Shown here piece after piece: positions 1-5,569 of a stretch of DNA of 6,511 bases. How positions within the stretch are numbered: the first letter of the stretch is position 1; the number at the start of each line of letters is the position of its first letter. Both the position numbers and the translations under genes were made by a program. The notes under the pieces are model-generated. The model had not been told where the DNA came from, did not search any database, and was given only the letters and a program-made list of their open reading frames with translations. Source of the stretch: an uncultured Bdellovibrio sp. GTDB taxonomy: Bacteria; Bdellovibrionota; Bdellovibrionia; Bdellovibrionales; Bdellovibrionaceae. Location of the stretch: assembly GCA_946482355.1 (NCBI GenBank), contig CAMLRE010000128.1, forward strand, positions 1 to 6,511. The letters run 5' to 3'.

Positions 1-240
1 GCGGTGTTCAACCTCGCCCGAATACACAATGGTGACTGTTTCAAAACCACGGTGCGGATGTTCACCAACACCACGGCGCTCTTCAGTTGGTTTAAATTCA
101 GCGGGTCCTGCGTAATCCATTAATAAAAACGGAGACATGTATTTTGCTAAATCCTGGTAATGAAAGATCGTGCGAACTGGAAAACCATCTCCCACCCAGT
201 GGGGAGTGTCGCTTCGTTGTACGTGTAAGATTTTTTTCAT
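1..240 (-). CDS. Pirin-family cupin protein, N-terminal part (cut by window edge)
   Basis: The reverse strand reads without a stop for 80 codons from the ATG at 240 to the window edge, beginning MKKILHVQRSDTPHWVGDGF. The order of motifs is that of bacterial pirins: a DGFPVRTIF-like stretch, then SPFLLMDYAGPAEF, then GVGEHPHRGFETVTIVYSGE ending the visible part. The two histidines of HPHRGFET (about residues 61 and 63) correspond to the first metal ligands of the pirin cupin barrel. The remaining ligands and the second cupin domain lie outside the window; whole pirins are usually about 230-290 residues. Pirins bind iron and some oxidise quercetin, but the substrate here cannot be inferred. The start is supported by an AAGGGAG site (246-252) five bases upstream. 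The gene points away from a terminator at 331-372, so it should have its own promoter in 253-330, though I see no convincing boxes there. Family call secure; function open. Confidence 0.9.
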   Translation of the reverse strand, partial: MKKILHVQRSDTPHWVGDGFPVRTIFHYQDLAKYMSPFLLMDYAGPAEFKPTEERRGVGEHPHRGFETVTIVYSGEVEHR

Positions 241-245
241 ATAAA

Positions 246-252
246 CTCCCTT
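246..252 (-). promoter_or_regulatory. Ribosome binding site of the pirin gene
   Basis: On the minus strand AAGGGAG lies 5 bases before the ATG at 240. It fixes the start of the truncated pirin gene. Confidence 0.75.
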
Positions 253-330
253 TGTTTTTGACTTATATTACGGTAAAATACAGGGGTTTGACTAGACGGT
301 ATAATTTAAATTCATTGTTCAGCCTATTGG

Positions 331-372
331 ACAATAAAAAGAGAGGATAGACTGTAACCTCTATCCTCTCTT
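331..372 (-). terminator. Intrinsic terminator of the DUF937-OmpA gene
   Basis: A perfect 12-bp inverted repeat (339-350 pairing with 361-372; arm AAGAGAGGATAG) encloses a 10-base loop. Read on the minus strand, the hairpin is followed by TTTTTATT, the layout of a rho-independent terminator. It sits about 30 bases past the stop codon of the OmpA-domain gene at 404, which is transcribed in this direction. On the plus strand there is no T-run after the stem, so it should act in one direction. It separates the OmpA gene from the pirin gene that follows on the same strand. Confidence 0.88.
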
Positions 373-403
373 AAAAACTTCGACCGCCTGTCTAAATATA
401 AAA

Positions 404-1528
404 CTATCTGCGGATAACTTCGATATCGATACGACGATTTTGGCTACGACCATCTTCGCTGGCATTATCAGCCACCGGTTGTACTGAACCCATTCCGGCC
501 GTCTCGATACGATCAGCGGCAATGCCCTGATTAACGAGTGCAGCCTTTAAGGCTTCAGCACGATCCATAGAAAGTTTTTGGTTTGCACTTTCAACACCCA
601 CATTATCAGTGTGACCGACAATGCGGATGCGTGCCGTTGGAAATTGATTTAATAAAGTTGCTAAGTTGGTTGCTGTTACCGAGCCTTCGCCGCTAAGAAC
701 TGCTCCGCCAGTCGGAAAATTTAATTCACGAAGTGAAAACGCACGCGGAGCAACCGCTGCAGGGTTTGCTAAAAATTGCGATAACTCACCCATAACAGTT
801 TGGTCTGTGGCTGCATAAGCTGTGGAACCCGTGGCAACCGGAACGGCTTCTGAATTAACCTGCGGGTTGGGTACGTCTCGGGCGGTGTTCCTCCCTTGGC
901 TCCACCAGATAATTCCGATAGCAATAGCAAGAAGAACCCACGGCCAGTATTTTCTAAGGGCCGATTGTTTAATATCGGGTTGAACACCTGTTCCAGTTAA
1001 TGGAACTGAACGAGACGCAAACTGGTTGGCCGCAGAAATGTCTGGAATAAAACCGCTGCCTTGCCCAAGAATATTTGCAAAAGCTGATGGCGCTAGAGTT
1101 CCGCCTTTCATTTTTGATCCGATAAACGCAAAAACTGCAGCTCCGGCAGCGCCTAAAAGTTTTGAACCTTGCGAAGTACTGACTCCTGCCGCTGTTGTGA
1201 CTTTTCCAAGAAGTGAATCTGTTTGTCCCGGAAGAATACGACTTAAAAGATCTTGGCCTTTATTAATTTGTGTTGTCACATTTGAAGTATCACTTGTCAT
1301 GCTGGTGGGATTATCAAAACCGCTGTCATGAATAGCGCTGGCGACGTTTTGAATTCCCTCGGGGCCGCGAATTTTTTTTTGCAGTTCTGTAAATACAGCG
1401 GGAATTGCCGTTAGCATTGTGGCTTTGGTTTTTTCAACCGGGATACCTAACGTTTCGCTGATTTTGTTAAAAAATCCTGTCGGCAGAACGTTTGAGAACG
1501 AATTCAGGGCATCGGCTGTAAGTTCCAT
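404..1528 (-). CDS. DUF937 domain - transmembrane helix - OmpA peptidoglycan-binding domain protein
   Basis: The 374-residue product has three parts. Residues about 10-140 resemble DUF937 (YidB-type) domains: helical, with alanine, glycine and leucine stretches and a GSKLLGAAGAAVFAFIGSKM segment. A single hydrophobic helix (about 194-209, WPWVLLAIAIGIIWW) follows. After a Thr/Ala/Pro-rich linker, residues 267-374 form an OmpA C-terminal domain with the motif GHTDNVGVESANQKLSMDRA. D308 and R323 match the two residues that hold the diaminopimelate of peptidoglycan in this family. The C-terminal part should therefore lie in the periplasm and bind the cell wall. There is no signal peptide, so the DUF937 part is probably cytoplasmic (inference). 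An earlier in-frame ATG at 1564 exists, but the ATG at 1528 has a strong AAGGAG six bases upstream. A run of nine A residues lies at codons 50-53. The gene is single, closed by the terminator at 331-372. The role of DUF937 is unknown; a wall-linked structural or sensing job is a guess. Confidence 0.9.
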   Translation of the reverse strand: MELTADALNSFSNVLPTGFFNKISETLGIPVEKTKATMLTAIPAVFTELQKKIRGPEGIQNVASAIHDSGFDNPTSMTSDTSNVTTQINKGQDLLSRILPGQTDSLLGKVTTAAGVSTSQGSKLLGAAGAAVFAFIGSKMKGGTLAPSAFANILGQGSGFIPDISAANQFASRSVPLTGTGVQPDIKQSALRKYWPWVLLAIAIGIIWWSQGRNTARDVPNPQVNSEAVPVATGSTAYAATDQTVMGELSQFLANPAAVAPRAFSLRELNFPTGGAVLSGEGSVTATNLATLLNQFPTARIRIVGHTDNVGVESANQKLSMDRAEALKAALVNQGIAADRIETAGMGSVQPVADNASEDGRSQNRRIDIEVIRR

Positions 1529-1534
1529 AAAATA

Positions 1535-1540
1535 CTCCTT
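1535..1540 (-). promoter_or_regulatory. Ribosome binding site that sets the OmpA-domain gene start
   Basis: AAGGAG on the minus strand, 6 bases before the ATG at 1528. The alternative upstream ATG at 1564 has no such site and would put this site inside the coding region, so 1528 is preferred. Confidence 0.85.
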
Positions 1541-1653
1541 TTTTTGTGGTAAAATGACATCCATGTACGATCGCAGAATTAATAAGCAAAGTGGGTGCCG
1601 TTAGATGAAAATTAGGCATTCCCAACTGGGGCAATCTGGGGTATGAATCACTT

Positions 1654-2307
1654 ATGGGAAAAATCGAAATTCTCAGATTAATGGCCGGCTTTAAAAAATT
1701 CCGCGATAAATATTTCGCCGGCGAACATCCTCTTTATGAGCGTTTAAATTCTTTCACTGGTCCTGGCCAGTCGCCGAAAACTTTAATTATCGGCTGCAGC
1801 GATTCACGTGTTGACCCGGCTTTAATTACTTCGGCTTCACCAGGTGAATTATTTATTGTTCGCAATGTGGCAAACTTAGTTCCACCTTATGAAAAAGGCG
1901 GAAAGTTTCACGGGGTGAGTTCAGCGATTGAATTTGCGGTTGTGAATTTAAAAGTTGAAAACGTGATTGTTCTTGGTCATCGTCAATGCGGTGGTATTCG
2001 CGCGTTGATGACAAGCGATTTATCTAACCCGGGCGAAAGTTTTGTAAACCGTTGGGTCAGTATCGCCGCCGATGCCAAAGAGCGTGTGCTTGCAGCTCAT
2101 AAAGGCGAAGACGAAGAAAGCTTATGTCGTCACGGCGAATTAGAAGCCATTGTCACTTCGTTAAATAACTTAAGAACTTTTCCATTCGTAAAAACAGCGA
2201 TTGAAGAGCGTGGCCTGGCATTGATGGGAATTTACTTCGATTTAGAATCAGGCCACTTACTTGAGTACGACGACGACGCGAATAATTTTCGTTGTATTGA
2301 ATTATAA
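1654..2307 (+). CDS. Beta-class carbonic anhydrase
   Basis: This cytoplasmic zinc enzyme interconverts CO2 and bicarbonate, supplying bicarbonate to carboxylases and buffering pH. The 217-residue length is typical of bacterial beta enzymes. Both signatures are present: CSDSR at 48-52 (zinc ligand C48, catalytic dyad D50/R52) and GHRQCGG at 108-114 (ligands H109 and C112). The stretch GELFIVRNVANLVPPYE between them and the C-terminal GIYFDLESGHLLEYD are also standard. The N-terminus (AGFKKFRDKYF) is closer to the E. coli CynT type than to Can, but no cyanate genes are nearby, so no cyn role is implied. The start is not firmly set: the ATG at 1654 has only a distant GGGG (1638-1641), and an in-frame ATG at 1681 (residue 10, MAGFKKF) is possible, also with a weak site. 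It is divergent from the OmpA-domain gene across 125 bases, is convergent with the PEBP gene 22 bases beyond its stop, and appears to be monocistronic. Confidence 0.95.
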   Translation: MGKIEILRLMAGFKKFRDKYFAGEHPLYERLNSFTGPGQSPKTLIIGCSDSRVDPALITSASPGELFIVRNVANLVPPYEKGGKFHGVSSAIEFAVVNLKVENVIVLGHRQCGGIRALMTSDLSNPGESFVNRWVSIAADAKERVLAAHKGEDEESLCRHGELEAIVTSLNNLRTFPFVKTAIEERGLALMGIYFDLESGHLLEYDDDANNFRCIEL

Positions 2308-2329
2308 TCCAAAAAAATTGAACCACTAC

Positions 2330-2854
2330 TTAGGGTGAAGGGCGGTGCTCTTCACTTTGTTGTTGCGCTGGTCTTGGACGCTCATATCTTCCGGTAATTT
2401 GTGCGGTTTTTAAAATATGATTATTCATCGTATCGTGAATGGTTTTAAGTTCGGCGCGGGCGGGACCTAAATTTTCAATATCAAGAGCGAACAAAGTAAA
2501 GATATAACGATGAGCTAAATCGCCTGACGGAGGTTTTGGGCCGTCGTAACCAACACGTCCAAAAGAATTTATGCCCTGATCGATGCGAAGAGGATCGTGC
2601 AATTCTTCTTTTTTTTCTAAACCTTCGTGTAAAGCCGAAATTGAGGGACTGATGTTATAAACTACCCAATGCGTAAACGTGGGGTCTTGCGGCGATTTTT
2701 TCGGAGCATCTAAGTCTTCACATAATAACGCCAGACTTTTGCAACCGCTTGGTACATCTGACCATTCTAACGCAGGCGACACATTTTCTCCGTCGGCAGT
2801 AAAACGTTGTGGTATTTTGCCATAGTCTTCGAAAGCAGAGCTATTTAAATGCAT
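2330..2854 (-). CDS. YbhB/YbcL family (PEBP, Raf kinase inhibitor-like) protein
   Basis: A 174-residue protein with the landmark motifs of the bacterial phosphatidylethanolamine-binding protein family in order: DGENVSPALEW (21-31), the ligand-pocket motif EDLDAP (46-51, for the usual DPDAP), THWVVYNI (61-68), then GYDGPKPPSG (102-111) followed by HRYIFTLFAL (115-124). D47, H62 and H115 fall at the conserved anion-binding pocket. The biochemical role of bacterial members is not well defined; they bind small ligands and some inhibit proteases or kinases. There is no signal peptide, so it is probably cytoplasmic like YbhB rather than periplasmic like YbcL. A polar Gln/Glu/Pro/Arg tail (about 158-174) extends past the usual GxY end and looks disordered. 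The start has a good GGAAGGA site (2862-2868). It is divergent from the DUF1428 gene and convergent with carbonic anhydrase, with no clear terminator in the 22-base gap. Confidence 0.94.
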   Translation of the reverse strand: MHLNSSAFEDYGKIPQRFTADGENVSPALEWSDVPSGCKSLALLCEDLDAPKKSPQDPTFTHWVVYNISPSISALHEGLEKKEELHDPLRIDQGINSFGRVGYDGPKPPSGDLAHRYIFTLFALDIENLGPARAELKTIHDTMNNHILKTAQITGRYERPRPAQQQSEEHRPSP

Positions 2855-2861
2855 AGAGAAA

Positions 2862-2868
2862 TCCTTCC
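2862..2868 (-). promoter_or_regulatory. Ribosome binding site of the PEBP gene
   Basis: GGAAGGA on the minus strand, 7 bases before the ATG at 2854, supporting that start. Confidence 0.75.
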
Positions 2869-2922
2869 GTAAATTTTCAATTTGAGTTTCACGTAAAAGA
2901 TTGCAAAGCTTAAGCCATTAAT

Positions 2923-2927
2923 AAGGA
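2923..2927 (+). promoter_or_regulatory. Ribosome binding site that sets the first DUF1428 gene start
   Basis: AAGGA lies 7 bases before the ATG at 2935. The in-frame GTG at 2929 is only one base from this site and cannot be used efficiently, so the start is the ATG and the protein begins MAKYVDGF. Confidence 0.75.
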
Positions 2928-2934
2928 TGTGTTT

Positions 2935-3297
2935 ATGGCAAAATATGTAGATGGATTTGTGATTCCAGTTCCGAAAAAAAATATCGCTGCTTACCGCAAA
3001 ATGGCTGCCGCTGCTGCTAAAATCTGGAAGGAGTATGGCGCTTTACAATACTTTGAAACAGTGGTCGATGACGTCAACGAGGGTTTTGGCGTTCCATTTA
3101 CAAAATTAGCAAAGACTGCAAAAAATGAAACTGTGGTTTTTTCTTGGATTGTTTATAAAAACAAAGCTCAGCGTGATAAAGCAAATAAGTTAATTATGAA
3201 AGATCCGCGTATGGCAAAAATGATGGAAGGTAAAAAGATGCCATTCGACGCTAACAAAATGTCGTACGGCGGGTTTAAAGTGCTTGTCGAAAAATAG
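2935..3297 (+). CDS. YbaA-like DUF1428 family protein (first copy)
   Basis: A 120-residue soluble protein that matches the E. coli YbaA pattern along its whole length: KYVDGFVIPVP at the N-terminus, YRKMAAAAAKIWKEYGAL (20-37), the core strand VVFSWIVY (67-74), KDPRM (89-93), and the C-terminal MPFD...KMSYGGF (102-114). Members of this family have a small alpha-beta (ferredoxin-like) fold and no established biochemical role. The protein is lysine-rich (20 of 120 residues). The start is the ATG at 2935, chosen by its ribosome binding site. It opens a run of four plus-strand genes, separated by 43 bases from the DoxX gene and by 80 bases from the divergent PEBP gene, where its promoter should lie; I could not pick convincing -35/-10 boxes. 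A second, more diverged family member occurs two genes downstream. Confidence 0.92.
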   Translation: MAKYVDGFVIPVPKKNIAAYRKMAAAAAKIWKEYGALQYFETVVDDVNEGFGVPFTKLAKTAKNETVVFSWIVYKNKAQRDKANKLIMKDPRMAKMMEGKKMPFDANKMSYGGFKVLVEK

Positions 3298-3308
3298 AAT
3301 TGCTTAAT

Positions 3309-3349
3309 ATGATATCTTTAGACAACAAGGAGATATCATCATGTCTAAA
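3309..3349 (+). promoter_or_regulatory. Inverted repeats over the DoxX ribosome binding site and start codon
   Basis: A perfect 9-bp dyad, ATGATATCT (3309-3317) and AGATATCAT (3331-3339), is separated by 13 bases and can be lengthened by two G-U pairs into the AAGGAG of the DoxX gene (3327-3332). A second, interleaved pair, TTTAGACA (3317-3324) and TGTCTAAA (3342-3349), covers the start codon. In RNA the two helices would hide the Shine-Dalgarno and the ATG in turn. Alternatively, TTGTCG (3284-3289) and TAATAT (3305-3310) resemble promoter boxes with a short 15-base spacer. That would place a transcription start near 3317 and make the dyad a DNA operator. Both readings are inferences, and a 9-bp repeat could occur by chance in this AT-rich window. 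Confidence 0.35.
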
Positions 3350-3763
3350 TTAAAATCTTTTTTACAACCCCATGCTTTACCTAAAGGAGTGTCTATCGCT
3401 CTTTTACTGGTTCGTTTAGTTATGGGTGTTGCGCTAATTATGCACGGTTGGGGAAAAATCCAGACACCATTTAGCTGGATGGGTCCAGACGCGCCGGTTC
3501 CAGGTATTTTACAGTTTTTAGCTGCTTTATCTGAATTTGGCGGAGGGATTGCTCTTCTTATCGGATTACTGACTTCAGTGGCGATGTTAGGTTTATTTTG
3601 TACAATGGCCGTTGCTGTTCATATGCACGCGGTGATCAAAGCCGATCCATTCGTTGGTGGTTACGAGCTAGCTTTAGTTTACTTGGTGCTTGCTGTAATG
3701 TTTATTCTAACTGGCCCAGGAACATTTGCTTTAGACGCTAAAGTTTTTGGTAATAAATCTTAA
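3341..3763 (+). CDS. DoxX family integral membrane protein
   Basis: A 140-residue protein with four predicted membrane helices: about 17-38, 54-76, 78-96 and 107-127. Conserved DoxX features are visible: R25 and the HGWGK motif (35-39) at the end of helix 1, the AALSEFGGGIALLIGLLT stretch with E65 in helix 2, and GPGTFALD (125-132) after helix 4. DoxX-like proteins sit in the cytoplasmic membrane. Some archaeal homologues are subunits of a thiosulfate:quinone oxidoreductase, and some mycobacterial ones take part in redox stress complexes, but most bacterial members, this one included, have no assigned reaction. The start has a strong AAGGAG (3327-3332) 8 bases upstream, partly inside an inverted repeat. 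It lies between two DUF1428 genes, 12 bases before the second, so cotranscription with that gene is very likely. No truncation is seen. Confidence 0.93.
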   Translation: MSKLKSFLQPHALPKGVSIALLLVRLVMGVALIMHGWGKIQTPFSWMGPDAPVPGILQFLAALSEFGGGIALLIGLLTSVAMLGLFCTMAVAVHMHAVIKADPFVGGYELALVYLVLAVMFILTGPGTFALDAKVFGNKS

Positions 3764-3775
3764 TCGAGGTTAAAA

Positions 3776-4141
3776 ATGGCTAAGGCTTCAAAATATATTG
3801 ATATTTGTATTCAACCGATTCCTAAAAAGTTAGTAGCGGAATACCGCAAAACAACTAAAGTGATCGGCCAAATTTTAGTAAAACATGGCGCTTTAGCTAG
3901 CCGTGATTACGTGGGCGAAGATAAAAACGCCACTTCTTTAGTGGCACCGTTCGGAAAAGCTGTGAAGCTTAAAAAAGGCGAAGTTGTGATTTACGCTGTC
4001 GCTGAATTTAAATCTAAAAAACACCGTGAACAGGTTTTCGCTAAAATGATGAAAGATCCTAAAATGAAAGAGATCGCCTTCATGATGGACGAAAAAAGAA
4101 TGTTAATGGGTGGTTTTGAACTTTTAGTAGCGGTCGACTAA
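3776..4141 (+). CDS. Diverged DUF1428 (YbaA-like) protein (second copy)
   Basis: A 121-residue lysine-rich protein that aligns over its full length with the first DUF1428 protein of this window, at roughly one-third identity by eye. Shared landmarks are KYIDI near the N-terminus, PIPKK...YRK (14-25), HGAL (37-40), MKDPKM (92-97) and KRMLMGGFELLV (107-118). It has lost features that the first copy and YbaA keep: the SWI of the core strand is AVA here (74-76), and MPFD before the GGF end is reduced to MMD. This suggests a specialised or heterodimeric role rather than redundancy (inference). A GAGG site (3766-3769) lies 6 bases before the ATG. The gene follows DoxX by 12 bases and precedes the channel gene by 7, so it is mid-operon. 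No function is known. Confidence 0.85.
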   Translation: MAKASKYIDICIQPIPKKLVAEYRKTTKVIGQILVKHGALASRDYVGEDKNATSLVAPFGKAVKLKKGEVVIYAVAEFKSKKHREQVFAKMMKDPKMKEIAFMMDEKRMLMGGFELLVAVD

Positions 4142-4148
4142 CGTGGTT

Positions 4149-4718
4149 ATGCACAAAGGAAGACTTGAAGCGTTTAGTGATGGCGTAATCGCCATCATTA
4201 TCACGATCATGGTTTTAGAATTTAAAGTGCCGCACGATGCAAGTCTTTCGGCGCTTTTGAATCTATGGCCTATTTTTATCAGCTATGTTTTAAGTTTTAT
4301 CTACGTCGGTATTTACTGGAACAATCATCACCACATGCTACAAGCCACATCTAAAATCAGTGGCGGAATTTTATGGGCCAATTTACATTTATTGTTTTGG
4401 TTATCGTTAATTCCGTTTAGTACAGCGTGGATGGGTGAAAACCATTTTGCTGAAGGGCCAGTGGCGGTTTACGGGGTTGTTTTATTTATGTGTGCAATTG
4501 CATACGTTCTTTTGCAAAGCCGTTTAATCAAACATCATGGTAACGAATCGGTTTTAGCCAAAGCGATCGGATCAGATCGTAAAGGCAAAATCTCGATGAT
4601 CTGTTATATTTCAGGAATTGCGCTATCGCATGTATCGCCTTGGATTTCTTCGGCGTTATATGTGTTTGTGGCATTAATCTGGTTAATTCCAGATCGTCGT
4701 ATTGAAGACGCTCTATAA
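4149..4718 (+). CDS. TMEM175 family (DUF1211) potassium channel-like membrane protein
   Basis: A 189-residue protein with six membrane helices (about 8-24, 37-57, 75-95, 105-124, 148-163, 166-181). It starts with the family signature RLEAFSDGVIAIIITIMVLE: R5 and FSDG (9-12) are the invariant motif of helix 1, which lines the pore in characterised bacterial TMEM175 channels. WNNHHHML (57-64) at the end of helix 2 is also typical. Bacterial members assemble as tetramers and conduct potassium without the usual TVGYG filter; that this one does is inferred from family. Length is normal. The ATG at 4149 is chosen because it gives the standard MHKGRLEAFSDG N-terminus; an in-frame GTG at 4143 would add two residues. 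No good ribosome binding site precedes either, and the gap to the previous stop is only 7 bases, which suggests translational coupling. It ends the operon at a bidirectional terminator. Confidence 0.92.
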   Translation: MHKGRLEAFSDGVIAIIITIMVLEFKVPHDASLSALLNLWPIFISYVLSFIYVGIYWNNHHHMLQATSKISGGILWANLHLLFWLSLIPFSTAWMGENHFAEGPVAVYGVVLFMCAIAYVLLQSRLIKHHGNESVLAKAIGSDRKGKISMICYISGIALSHVSPWISSALYVFVALIWLIPDRRIEDAL

Positions 4719-4762
4719 AAAAAAGCCTGATCAACTTTGATTTTAAGTTGATCAGGTCTTTT
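4717..4762. terminator. Bidirectional intrinsic terminator between the channel and ABC permease genes
   Basis: A perfect 12-bp inverted repeat, CCTGATCAACTT (4726-4737) and AAGTTGATCAGG (4745-4756), encloses a 7-base loop. On the minus strand it is followed by eight T residues (complement of 4717-4724), and on the plus strand by TCTTTT (4757-4762). It lies between two converging genes and overlaps the stop codon of the channel gene. It should be strong toward the left (ABC operon) and moderate toward the right (DUF1428-DoxX operon). Confidence 0.9.
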
Positions 4763-4774
4763 CGAAAAAAACTT

Positions 4775-5569
4775 TTAATTTACTAATTTCTTTTTAATCT
4801 GTGAGTAAGCTAAAGCGCTTAAGATCACACTTTGAATCACTAAAATTCCGCCGTTAATTGTTAAGGCTTCAAGAATACCTTTTTGCCAGAACATACTTTG
4901 CGCAATGCGAACACCGTGAATCAGCGGGAAGAAGTTAGCTAAGCCGCGAACTACTGAATGCATTTGTTCAATCGGAAAGAAAATTCCAGATAAGAAATAT
5001 AAAGGCGCAATTAAAAACGAATATACTGTTTGAAACTGATTAATATTTCTAACCCACGCTGTGGCCAGTAAACCCATAGCTCCGCACGGAATGGCCACAA
5101 GTAAACCCACAATCGAAAGAGCAGGAATTAACCACGGGTTTACCATTAAACCAAAAAGTGCTAACACTAAAGCTACGCCCACGGCCATAACAGCACCTTT
5201 AAGACCCACCCAAATTAATTCTCCGAATACAACTTCTTTAACTCCGATGGGCGTTGTCAGCATGGCTTTAAAAACATTTTCAAAACTCATACGCACATAA
5301 AAGCCGTAACTTGATTCAAAGAACGAAGTAAAAAGCGCCGTTGCCACAGTTAAACCTGGAGCTAAGAATTGCATGTACGACATACCTTCAACATTTGTCA
5401 GGTACGAACCAAGCCCTAAGCCTAAAGAAACCAGGATTAATGCCGGATCTGCAATCGTTGGAGAAATGTTGGCGATAAAATCTTTTTTATACACGGTCCA
5501 GTTACGAAGCGTAATGTGAAAAAATAAAACAATAGACTCACGCATGCTGTTGATTTGCTCGCTACGCAT
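4775..5569 (-). CDS. ABC-2 type transporter permease (NodJ-like)
   Basis: The membrane subunit of an ABC exporter, 264 residues, close to the size of NodJ (about 262). Membrane helices are visible at roughly 42-56, 68-88, 118-140, 147-172, 183-200 and 240-258. The ABC-2 family signature FLSGIFFPIEQM (192-203) follows the fifth, and then comes PLIHGVRIAQSMFW (215-228), a NodJ-like C-terminal region. It pairs with the ATPase gene just upstream: the ATG at 5569 overlaps the ATPase stop by 8 bases, and an AGGAG site (5580-5584) lies 10 bases before it within the ATPase coding region. An internal ATG at residue 9 is less likely. NodIJ exports lipo-oligosaccharides in rhizobia, but relatives in other bacteria carry drugs, polysaccharides or unknown cargo, so the substrate cannot be named. 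It is the last gene of its operon, ending about 50 bases before the terminator. Confidence 0.93.
   Translation of the reverse strand: MRSEQINSMRESIVLFFHITLRNWTVYKKDFIANISPTIADPALILVSLGLGLGSYLTNVEGMSYMQFLAPGLTVATALFTSFFESSYGFYVRMSFENVFKAMLTTPIGVKEVVFGELIWVGLKGAVMAVGVALVLALFGLMVNPWLIPALSIVGLLVAIPCGAMGLLATAWVRNINQFQTVYSFLIAPLYFLSGIFFPIEQMHSVVRGLANFFPLIHGVRIAQSMFWQKGILEALTINGGILVIQSVILSALAYSQIKKKLVN

Noticed and set aside
288..305. TTGACT (288-293) and TATAAT (300-305) on the plus strand look like perfect promoter boxes.
   Set aside because: They are only 6 bases apart, far short of the 16-18 needed, and no plus-strand gene follows.
144..350. A 68-codon plus-strand reading frame across the pirin start and its upstream region.
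   Set aside because: It is antisense to clear pirin coding sequence, has no ribosome binding site and runs into the terminator hairpin.
769..1604. Several open frames of 61-101 codons overlapping the OmpA-domain gene on both strands.
   Set aside because: They are shadows of the real gene, with no family resemblance or initiation signals.
2855..2934. Possible divergent promoters between the PEBP and first DUF1428 genes.
   Set aside because: Candidate boxes such as TTGAGT and TTGCAA lack a partner -10 at a proper distance, so none is annotated, although promoters must exist there.
3729..3748. Six-bp hairpin CTTTAG-acg-CTAAAG followed by TTTTT near the end of the DoxX gene, like a small terminator.
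   Set aside because: The stem is short and AT-rich with two G-C pairs, lies inside the coding region before a tightly linked gene, and would be covered by ribosomes.
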